64,000 nt of DNA from Bradyrhizobium sp. SZCCHNS1050. GTDB taxonomy: Bacteria > Pseudomonadota > Alphaproteobacteria > Rhizobiales > Xanthobacteraceae. The DNA is taken from positions 2,731,501 through 2,795,500 of the forward strand of contig NZ_JAUETR010000001.1 in assembly GCF_032484785.1 (NCBI RefSeq), in the 5' to 3' direction. Of this stretch, positions 56,250 through 64,000 are shown piece by piece. A program made the translations under genes and the position numbers. The notes beneath the pieces were generated by a model. It was not told where the DNA came from and searched no databases. It worked only from the letters and a program-made list of their open reading frames with translations. Position 1 is the stretch's first letter. Each line of letters begins with the position of its first letter.

Positions 56250-57469
56250 CGACAGCCATTCCCAATTCCTACCGCAGCGGTCCGGATGACCGCGGTCACT
56301 TCGGCATCTTCGGCGGCCGCTTCGTCGCCGAAACCCTGATGCCGCTGATCCTCGATCTGGAAAAGGCCTATGCGGAGGCCAAGGCGGATCCGGCATTCCA
56401 TGCCGAGATGAACGGCTACCTGAAGAACTATGTCGGCCGGCCCTCGCCGCTGTATTACGCTGAGCGCCTGACCGAGCATCTCGGCGGCGCCAAGATCTAC
56501 TTCAAGCGCGAGGAGCTGAACCACACCGGCTCGCACAAGGTCAACAACGTGCTTGGCCAGATCATGGTCGCGCGCCGCATGGGCAAGAAGCGCATCATCG
56601 CCGAGACCGGTGCCGGCCAGCACGGCGTTGCGACCGCCACGCTGTGCGCGCGTTTCGGGCTCGATTGCGTCGTCTACATGGGCGCGGTCGACGTCGAGCG
56701 GCAGCAGCCGAACGTGATCCGCATGGAGATGCTCGGCGCCAAGGTGGTGCCCGTGCAGTCCGGCGCCAAGACCCTGAAGGATGCGATGAACGAGGCGTTG
56801 CGTGACTGGGTCACCAACGTCCACAACACGTTCTACTGCATCGGCACGGTCGCCGGTCCGCACCCCTATCCGATGATGGTGCGCGACTTCCAGTCGGTGA
56901 TCGGCAACGAGACCCGCACGCAGATGCAAGAGGCTGAGGGCCGGCTCCCGGACTCGCTGATCGCGTGCATCGGCGGCGGCTCCAATGCGATGGGCCTGTT
57001 CCATCCGTTCCTCGATGATCCCTCGGTCGAGATCTATGGCGTGGAAGCGGCGGGCCATGGCCTGACGCATCTGCACGCCGCCTCGATCGCCGGCGGCCGC
57101 CCCGGCGTGCTGCACGGCAACCGCACCTATCTGCTCATGGACGAGGACGGGCAGATCGAGGAGGCGCATTCGATCTCGGCCGGTCTCGATTATCCCGGCA
57201 TCGGGCCGGAGCATTCCTGGCTGCACGAGGTCGGTCGCGTGAACTATTTGTCGGCGACCGATGAGGAGGCGCTGGCGGCGTTCCAGCTGCTGTCGCGGCT
57301 CGAGGGCATCATTCCGGCGCTGGAGCCCGCGCACGCGATCGCCAAGGTGATGGAGCTCGCGCCGAAGAAGTCGAAGGACCATCTGATGGTGGTCAACATG
57401 TCCGGCCGCGGCGACAAGGACGTGCCGCAGGTGGGCGACATCTTGCGAGGAAGGGCGAAGGCATCGTGA
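56246..57469 (+). CDS. trpB: Tryptophan synthase beta subunit
   Basis: The 407-residue PLP enzyme joins indole and serine. The PLP lysine lies in [14 protein letters not shown], and the phosphate-binding loop is [10 protein letters not shown]. It overlaps trpF by 4 bp (ATGA) and trpA by 4 bp (GTGA). Length is normal. Confidence 0.98.
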   Translation: MTTAIPNSYRSGPDDRGHFGIFGGRFVAETLMPLILDLEKAYAEAKADPAFHAEMNGYLKNYVGRPSPLYYAERLTEHLGGAKIYFKREELNHTGSHKVNNVLGQIMVARRMGKKRIIAETGAGQHGVATATLCARFGLDCVVYMGAVDVERQQPNVIRMEMLGAKVVPVQSGAKTLKDAMNEALRDWVTNVHNTFYCIGTVAGPHPYPMMVRDFQSVIGNETRTQMQEAEGRLPDSLIACIGGGSNAMGLFHPFLDDPSVEIYGVEAAGHGLTHLHAASIAGGRPGVLHGNRTYLLMDEDGQIEEAHSISAGLDYPGIGPEHSWLHEVGRVNYLSATDEEALAAFQLLSRLEGIIPALEPAHAIAKVMELAPKKSKDHLMVVNMSGRGDKDVPQVGDILRGRAKAS

Positions 57470-58302
57470 CCAGCCGGATGGATGCGCGCTTCGCGCAATT
57501 GAAGCAAGAAGGCCGCTCGGCGTTCGTCACCTTCGTGATGTCAGGCGACCCTGATCCTGAAACCTCGCTCGCGATCGTCAAGTCGCTGCCGCAGGCTGGC
57601 GCTGACATCATCGAGATCGGCATGCCGTTCACCGATCCGATGGCCGATGGCCCGTCGATCCAGGCGGCGGGTCTGCGCGCGCTCAAGGCCGGCATGACCT
57701 TGAGGAAGACGCTGCAGCTCGTGCGCAGCTTCCGCGAGGGCGACGCGGCGACGCCGATCGTGCTGATGGGCTACTACAACCCGATCTACATCTACGGCGT
57801 CGACAAGTTCCTCGATGATGCGAAGAGCGCCGGCGTCGACGGCCTGATCATCGTCGACCTGCCACCGGAGGAAGACAGCGAGCTGTGCATTCCCGCGCTG
57901 AAGGCGGGGCTGAATTTCATCCGGCTGGCGACGCCGACGACCGATGACAAGCGGCTGCCGGCGGTGCTCGCGAACACCTCGGGCTTCGTCTACTACGTCT
58001 CGATCACCGGCATCACCGGCGCGGCGGCGGCGGATTCGTCCGCCGTCGGTGCCGCCGTGGCCCGGATCAAGCGGCATACGGCGCTGCCTGTCTGCGTCGG
58101 CTTCGGCATCCGGACACCGGAGACCGCCCGCGCCATCGCCGCCAATGCCGACGGTGCCGTGGTCGGCACCGCCCTGGTCGACGCGCTCCGCGCCAGCCTC
58201 GATGCCGAGGGACGCGCGACGGCCAAGACCGTGAGCGCCGTTGCCGACCTGGCCGCTGCGCTGGCAAGGGGCGTGCACGGGGCGCAACAGGCCGCGGAAT
58301 AG
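57466..58302 (+). CDS. trpA: Tryptophan synthase alpha subunit
   Basis: The 278-residue TIM-barrel enzyme cleaves indole-3-glycerol phosphate. Seen are [33 protein letters not shown] (catalytic Glu), [12 protein letters not shown] (catalytic Asp) and [13 protein letters not shown]. It starts with GTG 57466, overlapping the trpB stop. accD begins 94 bp later. Confidence 0.97.
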   Translation: MTSRMDARFAQLKQEGRSAFVTFVMSGDPDPETSLAIVKSLPQAGADIIEIGMPFTDPMADGPSIQAAGLRALKAGMTLRKTLQLVRSFREGDAATPIVLMGYYNPIYIYGVDKFLDDAKSAGVDGLIIVDLPPEEDSELCIPALKAGLNFIRLATPTTDDKRLPAVLANTSGFVYYVSITGITGAAAADSSAVGAAVARIKRHTALPVCVGFGIRTPETARAIAANADGAVVGTALVDALRASLDAEGRATAKTVSAVADLAAALARGVHGAQQAAE

Positions 58303-58396
58303 GCCGTCAGCCACTATTCGATCGGACGTCGCGGCCGTCTTGCCGTGACCCCGCCGTCCCGCCATATATCCGGGCGACCGCAACACGGAGCGACAC

Positions 58397-59335
58397 ATGA
58401 ACTGGCTTACCAATGTGGTCCGGCCGAAGATCCGCAACATCCTGCGCCGTGAGACGCCGGAGAACCTCTGGATCAAGTGTCCGGATTCCGGACAGCTCGT
58501 GTTCTACAAGGACGTCGAGGCCAACCAGTTCGTCATTCCGGGCTCCAATTACCACATGCGCATGGGCGCCGTGGCGCGACTGAAGTCGATGTTCGACAAC
58601 GAGACCTGGTTCGACGTCGCGCTGCCCGAGGTCACGCCCGACCCGCTGAAATTCCGTGACGAGCGCCGCTATGCCGACCGCATCAAGGATGCGCGGGCGC
58701 GGACCGGCATGAACGATGCGGTGAAGGTCGGCTTCGGCAAGCTGGAAGGCATGGGCGTCGTCATCGCCGTGCAGGATTTCGATTTCATGGGCGGTTCGCT
58801 CGGCATGGCCGCGGGTGAAGCCATCGTCCGCGGGCTCGAACTCGCGGTCGAGAAGAAGTCGCCGTTCATCGTATTCGCGGCCTCCGGTGGCGCGCGCATG
58901 CAGGAAGGCATCCTGTCCCTGATGCAGATGCCGCGCACGACCGTGGCCGTGCAGATGCTGCGCGAGGCCAAGCTGCCCTACATCGTCGTGCAGACCAATC
59001 CGACCACCGGCGGCGTCACCGCGTCCTACGCGATGCTGGGCGACGTCCACATCGCCGAGCCCGGCGCGCTGATCGGGTTCGCCGGCGCCCGGGTGATCGA
59101 GCAGACCATTCGCGAGAAGCTGCCCGAAGGTTTCCAGCGCGCTGAATACCTGCTCGACCACGGCATGGTCGACATGGTCGTGCACCGTCATGACCTGCGC
59201 CCGACGCTGGCGCGGCTGTGCCGATTGCTGACCAAGGCGCCGGCCGTTGAACACGCCAAGCCCGCGCCGCAGCTGCCGCCGCCTGCCAAGCCCGCCGAAA
59301 CCGCGGAAGCGCCGGCGGTCGCAACGAGCGCGTGA
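58397..59335 (+). CDS. accD: Acetyl-CoA carboxylase carboxyltransferase beta subunit, zinc ribbon degenerate
   Basis: The 312-residue protein is the beta half of the enzyme that makes malonyl-CoA. The carboxyltransferase core is complete ([45 protein letters not shown]). The N-terminal zinc ribbon of E. coli AccD has four Cys; here only the first is kept ([11 protein letters not shown] ... [10 protein letters not shown]). A Pro/Ala tail ends the protein. It overlaps folC by 4 bp (GTGA). Confidence 0.96.
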   Translation: MNWLTNVVRPKIRNILRRETPENLWIKCPDSGQLVFYKDVEANQFVIPGSNYHMRMGAVARLKSMFDNETWFDVALPEVTPDPLKFRDERRYADRIKDARARTGMNDAVKVGFGKLEGMGVVIAVQDFDFMGGSLGMAAGEAIVRGLELAVEKKSPFIVFAASGGARMQEGILSLMQMPRTTVAVQMLREAKLPYIVVQTNPTTGGVTASYAMLGDVHIAEPGALIGFAGARVIEQTIREKLPEGFQRAEYLLDHGMVDMVVHRHDLRPTLARLCRLLTKAPAVEHAKPAPQLPPPAKPAETAEAPAVATSA

Positions 59336-60675
59336 ACGATTCTGCCGCCCAGCCAAGACCGTCGCTCGACGAGCTGATCACGCGGCTTTCTGTGTTGCAT
59401 TCGAGCCGGATCTCGCTCGGGCTGGAGCGCATGCACCGGCTGCTGGCGCAGCTCGGTCATCCCGAGCGCAAGCTGCCGCCCGTCATCCATGTCGCGGGCA
59501 CCAACGGCAAGGGCTCCACGGTCGCATATTTGCGCGCGATGCTCGAGGCCGCGGGGCTGCGCGTCCACGTCTTCACCTCGCCCTGGCTGGTGCGCATCAA
59601 CGAGAGCTATCGGCTCGGCCAGGTCGGCGGTGGTGTCCTGGTCGAGGACGATGAGCTGATCTCCGCGCTCTTGGAGTGCGAGCGGGTCAACGCCGGCGCG
59701 CCGATCACCTTCTTCGAGGTCAAGACCGTCGCGGCCTTCGTGCTGTTCGCAAGGCATCCAGCCGATGTCGTGCTGCTCGAAGTCGGTCTCGGTGGCCGGC
59801 TCGATTCCACCAATGTTGTCGAGCAGGTCGCGGCCTCCGTGCTGACGCCGATCAGCATGGACCACATGGAGTTCCTCGGCGACACCCGCGCGCTGATCGC
59901 GGCCGAGAAGGCCGCCATCATCAAGCGCGGCTGCCCGGTGATCTCGGCGGCGCAGGAGCCCGATGCCATGGCCGTGATCGAGCGCGAGGCCAGGCGCCAG
60001 CGCGCGCCGCTGTTTGCGGCCGGTGAGAGCTGGCACGTCAATGTCGAGCGCAACCGGCTGGTCTATCAGGACGATCGCGGTCTCCTCGATCTTCCGGCAC
60101 CCAAACTGTTCGGCCGGCATCAGTTCGACAATGCGGGCCTGGCGATCGCGACCTTGCGGGCGGTCGATCATTTCAAGCTCACCACCAAGGCGTTCGAGGA
60201 CGGCATCGTCGGCGCCGAATGGCCGGCGCGCATGCAGCGGCTGTCGAACGGCGCGCTCACCGCGATCGCGCCGCAAGGCGCGGAGATCTGGCTCGACGGC
60301 GGCCACAACGCCGAAGGCGGCCGCGTCGTCGCGGCCGCGATCGGCGACCTCGAGGAGCGCGTGTCGCGGCAGCTCGTCGTCATCGTCGGCATGATGGGCA
60401 ACAAGGATGCCGCTGCTTTCCTGGCCAACTTCGCCGGCCTGACGCGCCACATCATCGTCGTGCCGATTCCGAACGAGAGCAAGGCGATGGCACCGGCTGA
60501 TCTGGCCGCCGCCGCGCGCACGCTCGGCATGCGCGTCGAGATCGCCGATGGCGTCGCGTCGGCGCTCGCCGGCATCGCGCGGCTTGCCTATGAGGTCCCG
60601 CCGCGTATCCTGATCACGGGATCGCTCTATCTCGCGGGCCACGTGCTCGACCTCAACGGCACGCCGCCGACCTGA
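59332..60675 (+). CDS. folC: Folylpolyglutamate / dihydrofolate synthase
   Basis: The 447-residue Mur-ligase-family enzyme adds glutamate to folates and makes dihydrofolate. It has the P-loop [35 protein letters not shown] and the C-domain ending [13 protein letters not shown]. It starts with GTG 59332 inside the accD stop. accD-folC is a conserved pair. Confidence 0.95.
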   Translation: MNDSAAQPRPSLDELITRLSVLHSSRISLGLERMHRLLAQLGHPERKLPPVIHVAGTNGKGSTVAYLRAMLEAAGLRVHVFTSPWLVRINESYRLGQVGGGVLVEDDELISALLECERVNAGAPITFFEVKTVAAFVLFARHPADVVLLEVGLGGRLDSTNVVEQVAASVLTPISMDHMEFLGDTRALIAAEKAAIIKRGCPVISAAQEPDAMAVIEREARRQRAPLFAAGESWHVNVERNRLVYQDDRGLLDLPAPKLFGRHQFDNAGLAIATLRAVDHFKLTTKAFEDGIVGAEWPARMQRLSNGALTAIAPQGAEIWLDGGHNAEGGRVVAAAIGDLEERVSRQLVVIVGMMGNKDAAAFLANFAGLTRHIIVVPIPNESKAMAPADLAAAARTLGMRVEIADGVASALAGIARLAYEVPPRILITGSLYLAGHVLDLNGTPPT

Positions 60676-60687
60676 GGGGAATAGCGC

Positions 60688-61428
60688 ATGCGCTTTGCCG
60701 CGATCGCAGACGTCCACGGCAACCACCTCGCGCTCGAAGCCGTGCTGGCCGACATCCGCGCGCAAGGCGTCGATGACATTGTCAATCTTGGCGATATGGC
60801 GAGCGGCCCGCTCGATGCGCGCAAGACGATGGACTTGCTGATGCCGCTCGATGCCGTCCATGTGCGCGGCAATCACGACCGCTGGCTGATCGATCGGCCG
60901 CCGGAGAGGATGGGCGCCTGGGAGCGGCCGGCCTACGCGCAGCTCGTAGCCAAGCATCTCGACTGGCTCGGCACGATCCCGCCGACGTCCATCTATCGCG
61001 ACGAGGTCTTCCTTTGTCACGCCACGCCTGAGGACGATAACGTCTACTGGCTCGAGAGCGTCGCGCCGGATGGCGCGGTCACATGCGCTCCGCTCGATGC
61101 AATCGAGACAACGGCCGAGGGCATCCCGCAGTCACTGATCCTCTGTGGCCATACCCACACCGCGCGCGCCGTGCGGCTTCGCGACGGGCGGCTGATCGTC
61201 AATCCCGGTAGCGTGGGCAGCCCTGGCTATTCCTACAACGTACCGCATCCGCATGTGATGGAAGCCGGCACGCCCGACGCCCGCTATGCGATCCTTGAAC
61301 TTAAGCCCGCAGGCTGGAGCGTGACGTTCCGCCACGTGCCCTATGATCATCAGGCGATGGCCGCGCTGGCCCGCGCCAATGGTGATGTCGAATTCGCCTC
61401 GGTTCTCGCGACCGGCTGGATCCGCTGA
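60688..61428 (+). CDS. YfcE-like metallophosphoesterase
   Basis: The 246-residue protein has the calcineurin-like metal motifs ADVHGNHLAL, NLGDMASGPL, RGNHDRWL and LCGHTHTARAV plus NPGSVGSPGYSY. Members hydrolyse phosphodiesters or phosphomonoesters; the substrate is unknown. It follows folC by 12 bp and is probably cotranscribed. The ligase gene converges with it (2 bp between stops). Confidence 0.9.
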   Translation: MRFAAIADVHGNHLALEAVLADIRAQGVDDIVNLGDMASGPLDARKTMDLLMPLDAVHVRGNHDRWLIDRPPERMGAWERPAYAQLVAKHLDWLGTIPPTSIYRDEVFLCHATPEDDNVYWLESVAPDGAVTCAPLDAIETTAEGIPQSLILCGHTHTARAVRLRDGRLIVNPGSVGSPGYSYNVPHPHVMEAGTPDARYAILELKPAGWSVTFRHVPYDHQAMAALARANGDVEFASVLATGWIR

Positions 61429-61430
61429 CC

Positions 61431-62492
61431 TCACGCGAGCAGCTTCAAGGGATCGGCGACCTTCTGCTCGAGCTGCTCGAAGGTGCATTGCTTCGGCGAT
61501 TTGTCCGGGCGCCAGCGCAGGATCGAGGTGCCGTGGCGAAAGCGCTCGCCGGAGAAATGGTCGTAGCAGACCTCGATCACCAGCTTCGGCTTCAGCGGAC
61601 ACCATTCCGCCGAGCGCTCGGTCGACCAGCGGCTCGGGCCGCCCGGCGCATTGCCGGTGAAGCCGGGCGGCGAGATCAGCGGCTCGAGCCTGTCGGTCAG
61701 TGCGGGCTTCTCGTCCTTCTTGAGCGCGGAGGTGAAGCCGACGTGATGCAGCAGACCGTCATCGTCGTAGAGCCCGAGTAGCAGCGAGCCGACCAGCTTG
61801 CGTCCGTTCGCGCCGCTGTTGGTGGCGTAGCGGAAGCCGCCGATGACGCAATCGGCTGAGCGATAGCGCTTGATCTTCTGCATGCCGTCGCGGTTGCCGG
61901 CCTGGTAGGGCAGGTCGGTCCGCTTGGCGATCACCCCGTCCGAGCCGCCGCCGGAATGCGCCAGCCAGTCTTGCGCGGTCGCGAAGCGCGTCGTCGCCGG
62001 CGACAGCCGGAACGTCGGATGATCCGTGAAGTTCGCTTTCGCGAATGCTTCCAGCGCCGGCCGCCGCTCGTGCAGCATGTGCGTCACTAGCTCCTTCTTG
62101 CCACTCGCCAGCAGGTCGAAGGCCAGGAACAGCGCCGGCGTCTCCACCGATAGCCTCTTCACCCGGCTGGCGGCGGGATGAATCCGCTGCAGCAATGCAT
62201 CGAACGAGAACGACTTCGCCTGCGGCACCACCAGCTCGCCGTCGAGGATGAAGCTCGTCGCCTCGAGCTCGCGCGCCGCGGCGACGACCTCGGGGAAGTA
62301 GCGCGCGAGGTCCTCGCCGGCCTTCGACTGCATCGTCACCGTTGCGCCGTCGCGCGTCAGCAGACAACGGAAGCCGTCCCATTTTGGTTCGTATTGCCAG
62401 TCCTCGCCGCGCGGGATCGCATCCACCGAGCGCGCCTCCATGGCCAGCAGGCCGGATTTGCGGGAGGGCGAGCGATGGGCGCGGGCGGGCAT
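61431..62492 (-). CDS. ATP-dependent DNA ligase (LigC type)
   Basis: The 353-residue protein has the ligase motif I YEPKWDGFRCLL with AMP-accepting Lys37. Further ligase motifs are SFILDGELVV, DGVIAKRTDLPYQAG and MQKIKRYRSADCVIGGF, followed by an OB domain. It resembles the LigC ligases of bacterial end-joining or backup base repair. No Ku or LigD polymerase gene is nearby. ATG 62492 (MPARAHRSPS) is preferred to the in-frame ATG at 62570. Confidence 0.9.
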   Translation of the reverse strand: MPARAHRSPSRKSGLLAMEARSVDAIPRGEDWQYEPKWDGFRCLLTRDGATVTMQSKAGEDLARYFPEVVAAARELEATSFILDGELVVPQAKSFSFDALLQRIHPAASRVKRLSVETPALFLAFDLLASGKKELVTHMLHERRPALEAFAKANFTDHPTFRLSPATTRFATAQDWLAHSGGGSDGVIAKRTDLPYQAGNRDGMQKIKRYRSADCVIGGFRYATNSGANGRKLVGSLLLGLYDDDGLLHHVGFTSALKKDEKPALTDRLEPLISPPGFTGNAPGGPSRWSTERSAEWCPLKPKLVIEVCYDHFSGERFRHGTSILRWRPDKSPKQCTFEQLEQKVADPLKLLA

Positions 62493-62583
62493 GGCGACAT
62501 CCGAAAACGCTGAATCACACCCCTCAACGCAAACGGCCGGCGATTCCGCCGGCCGTTCGACAAAAATCATTGTTCCGCAAGCG

Positions 62584-62904
62584 TCACACCGCCGACGAGA
62601 TCCACTGCTGCAGCTTCGCCTTCGGCGCGGCGCCGACCTGGCGCGAGGCCATCTCGCCGCCCTTGAACACCATCAGGGTGGGGATCGACATCACGCCGTA
62701 CTTCGAGGCCGTCTTCGGGCTCTCGTCGACGTTCAGCTTGACGATCTTGACCTTGTCGCCCATCGCACTCGAGATCTCGTCGAGGGCCGGCGCAATCATG
62801 CGGCACGGGCCGCACCACTCGGCCCAGAAGTCGACCACGACCGGGCCGTCGGCCTTGAGCACTTCGCTTTCGAAATCGGCGTCGGAAACCTTGCCAACGG
62901 CCAT
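62584..62904 (-). CDS. trxA: Thioredoxin
   Basis: The 106-residue protein has the active site DFWAEWCGPCRMIAP (Cys31, Cys34) and the cis-Pro segment MSIPTLMVFKGGE. It is a cytoplasmic disulfide reductant. Its usual alphaproteobacterial neighbours addA and folC are near. It lies 91 bp before the ligase gene on the same strand. Confidence 0.97.
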   Translation of the reverse strand: MAVGKVSDADFESEVLKADGPVVVDFWAEWCGPCRMIAPALDEISSAMGDKVKIVKLNVDESPKTASKYGVMSIPTLMVFKGGEMASRQVGAAPKAKLQQWISSAV

Positions 62905-63002
62905 GGAATTACCTCGTTCGGTTGGAGGGAGCGGCGCGGACGCGCCGCTTCTGCGTGGGCGTCAAAGTAGGAATGGCGTGATGCCGGGTCAAGCGGGCTC
63001 GC

Positions 63003-64000
63003 TCAGACGTGCTGGGATGGCAGCATGGCGTCCAGCGCGGAGGCCGGAAGCTCCATGAATTCAGCGGCTTCGGTCCAGAGCAGCGCGGCGCGGACGTTTC
63101 GTCCGGGGTACAATTGGCCAAGCACGGCGCGGTACAGCGCGAGCTGCCGGACATAGGCCGGGGGCACGTCGGCGAGTCCCGAGGGCGGCTGCTGGTTGGT
63201 CTTGAAGTCGACGATCAGCACCTCGGTCCCGGTGACCACCAGGCGGTCGATCTGGCCGGAGACCAGTGCCGGAGGCTGGCCGGCCAGTGCGAGGCGGCCC
63301 ACGATCGAGACTTCCGCCCGGCTCCCGGCCGCGAACACCGCGGCAAAGCGCGGGTCTTCGACCACGGCGAGCACCCGTTCCGCAAGCCCCACGCGCTCGT
63401 CCTCCGGCCAGTCGGCGGCGTTGCGAATCAAATATCGCAGCGCGGCATCACGCCGCCGCTCCGGCGCCACGTCGGGCAGCGACTGCAGCAGGCGATGCAC
63501 CAGCGTGCCGCGCTGCATCGCGAGGCTGCGCGCCGCCAGCGATTCGCCCGTGCGCACCGGCCGCTCGTCGGCGGATGGATCGGACGGCCGGAGCACAGCG
63601 ACCTCGCCGGGCGCCTCCACCGCCGCCGTGCGCAGCCACGCCGGCAGTTCGACGGCCGTCTCGACCATGGGCCGCGTTTTGTCAGCAGCGGTTTCCGCGA
63701 TGTCCTCGGCCCGCGCATAGCGCTTGACCGGCCCGTCCTCGGTTTCGATCACCTCGACCTGCAGGCCGGCGGCGTCCAATCCGCGCGCCATCAGATCGTA
63801 CCAGCTGCCGCCGCGGACGTTGTTCATGTTGCCCGGCATGCAGCCGCCGATGATCAGCCGATCCGCGGCGCGGGTCATCGCGACATAGAGCAGCCGGCGA
63901 TACTCGTCGTCGGTCTCCTTGAGCATCGCCACGCGTGCCGCCGCGACGGGCTGCGGATCGTCGGCCTTGCGCCCGGCCCAGACCACGATCTCTTGCTCGC
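63003..64000 (-). CDS. addA: Double-strand break repair helicase-nuclease AddA, C-terminal part, cut by window edge
   Basis: About 332 residues are visible and the frame continues past base 64000. Helicase motif VI is RRLLYVAMTRAADRLIIGG. The C-terminal RecB-like nuclease has HRLLQSLP, GQIDRLVVTGTEVLIVDFKTN (metal Asp residues and Lys) and YVRQLALYRAVL. With AddB it resects DNA ends for recombination, the alphaproteobacterial counterpart of RecBCD. Its stop lies 98 bp before trxA. Confidence 0.93.
   Translation of the reverse strand, partial: EQEIVVWAGRKADDPQPVAAARVAMLKETDDEYRRLLYVAMTRAADRLIIGGCMPGNMNNVRGGSWYDLMARGLDAAGLQVEVIETEDGPVKRYARAEDIAETAADKTRPMVETAVELPAWLRTAAVEAPGEVAVLRPSDPSADERPVRTGESLAARSLAMQRGTLVHRLLQSLPDVAPERRRDAALRYLIRNAADWPEDERVGLAERVLAVVEDPRFAAVFAAGSRAEVSIVGRLALAGQPPALVSGQIDRLVVTGTEVLIVDFKTNQQPPSGLADVPPAYVRQLALYRAVLGQLYPGRNVRAALLWTEAAEFMELPASALDAMLPSQHV

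Overview
The window reads as chromosome of an alphaproteobacterium of the Bradyrhizobium/Rhodopseudomonas group, most likely Bradyrhizobium. The evidence is high-GC DNA with strong G/C at third codon positions, the gene orders lptC-lptA-lptB-rpoN-hpf-ptsN and aroA-cmk-rpsA-sppA-ihfB-lapA-trpF-trpB-trpA-accD-folC, a ROSE-type RNA thermometer ahead of an hsp20 gene, and several families of short palindromic repeats of the kind common in these genomes. The genus is an inference; no rRNA is present. No prophage, insertion sequence, plasmid backbone or CRISPR array was seen.

Left part (1-13 kb): a partial Ada-type regulator/DNA repair gene, a DUF2244 membrane protein, nth, a tightly overlapped trio (type III polyketide synthase, isoprenylcysteine methyltransferase-like enzyme, DHA2 exporter), an EI24/CysZ-like membrane protein, a copper P-type ATPase divergent from a CsoR-type repressor through a 46-bp shared control region, a YiiX-like cysteine amidase, a Tat-type amine oxidase and an exported metallo-beta-lactamase-fold hydrolase. 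From 13 to 20 kb lies the translation block, read leftwards: infC (ATT start), rpmI, rplT, a strong terminator, pheS, a DUF559 gene inserted with repeats at both sides, pheT, and a TSUP exporter overlapping the pheT stop.

Middle part (20-48 kb): an alpha/beta hydrolase, gst-queG (apparently coupled through a CTG start), uppP, an NDUFA9-like reductase, tRNA-Leu(CAG), a 1.3-kb repeat-rich gene-free stretch, a hydroxyisobutyrate-dehydrogenase-like enzyme with a pair of unknown genes, a complete TRAP transporter (dctP-dctQ-dctM), rnd, and the LPS-export/nitrogen block. A consensus sigma-54 promoter lies directly ahead of ptsN, so the sigma factor encoded 2 kb upstream may control a PTS-Ntr regulator. 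Then come a sulfotransferase, a GNAT protein, the heat-shock pair hsp20-DUF1150 (sigma-32-like promoter plus ROSE element), the ugpBAEC glycerol-3-phosphate transporter (candidate Pho box), a family III CoA transferase, and the divergent ohr/ohrR peroxide-response pair.

Right part (48-64 kb): a GIY-YIG protein, a 157-bp tandem duplication beside tRNA-Ala(GGC), a TIGR02300 acidic protein, then the long rightward housekeeping run aroA-cmk-rpsA, sppA-ihfB-lapA, trpFBA, accD-folC and a metallophosphoesterase. An ATP-dependent DNA ligase, trxA and the C-terminal part of addA are read leftwards at the right edge. The most interesting signals are regulatory: the sigma-54 promoter at ptsN, the shared -10 box of csoR/copA, the ROSE/sigma-32 leader of hsp20, the non-ATG starts of infC and queG, and the DUF559 insertion in pheST.
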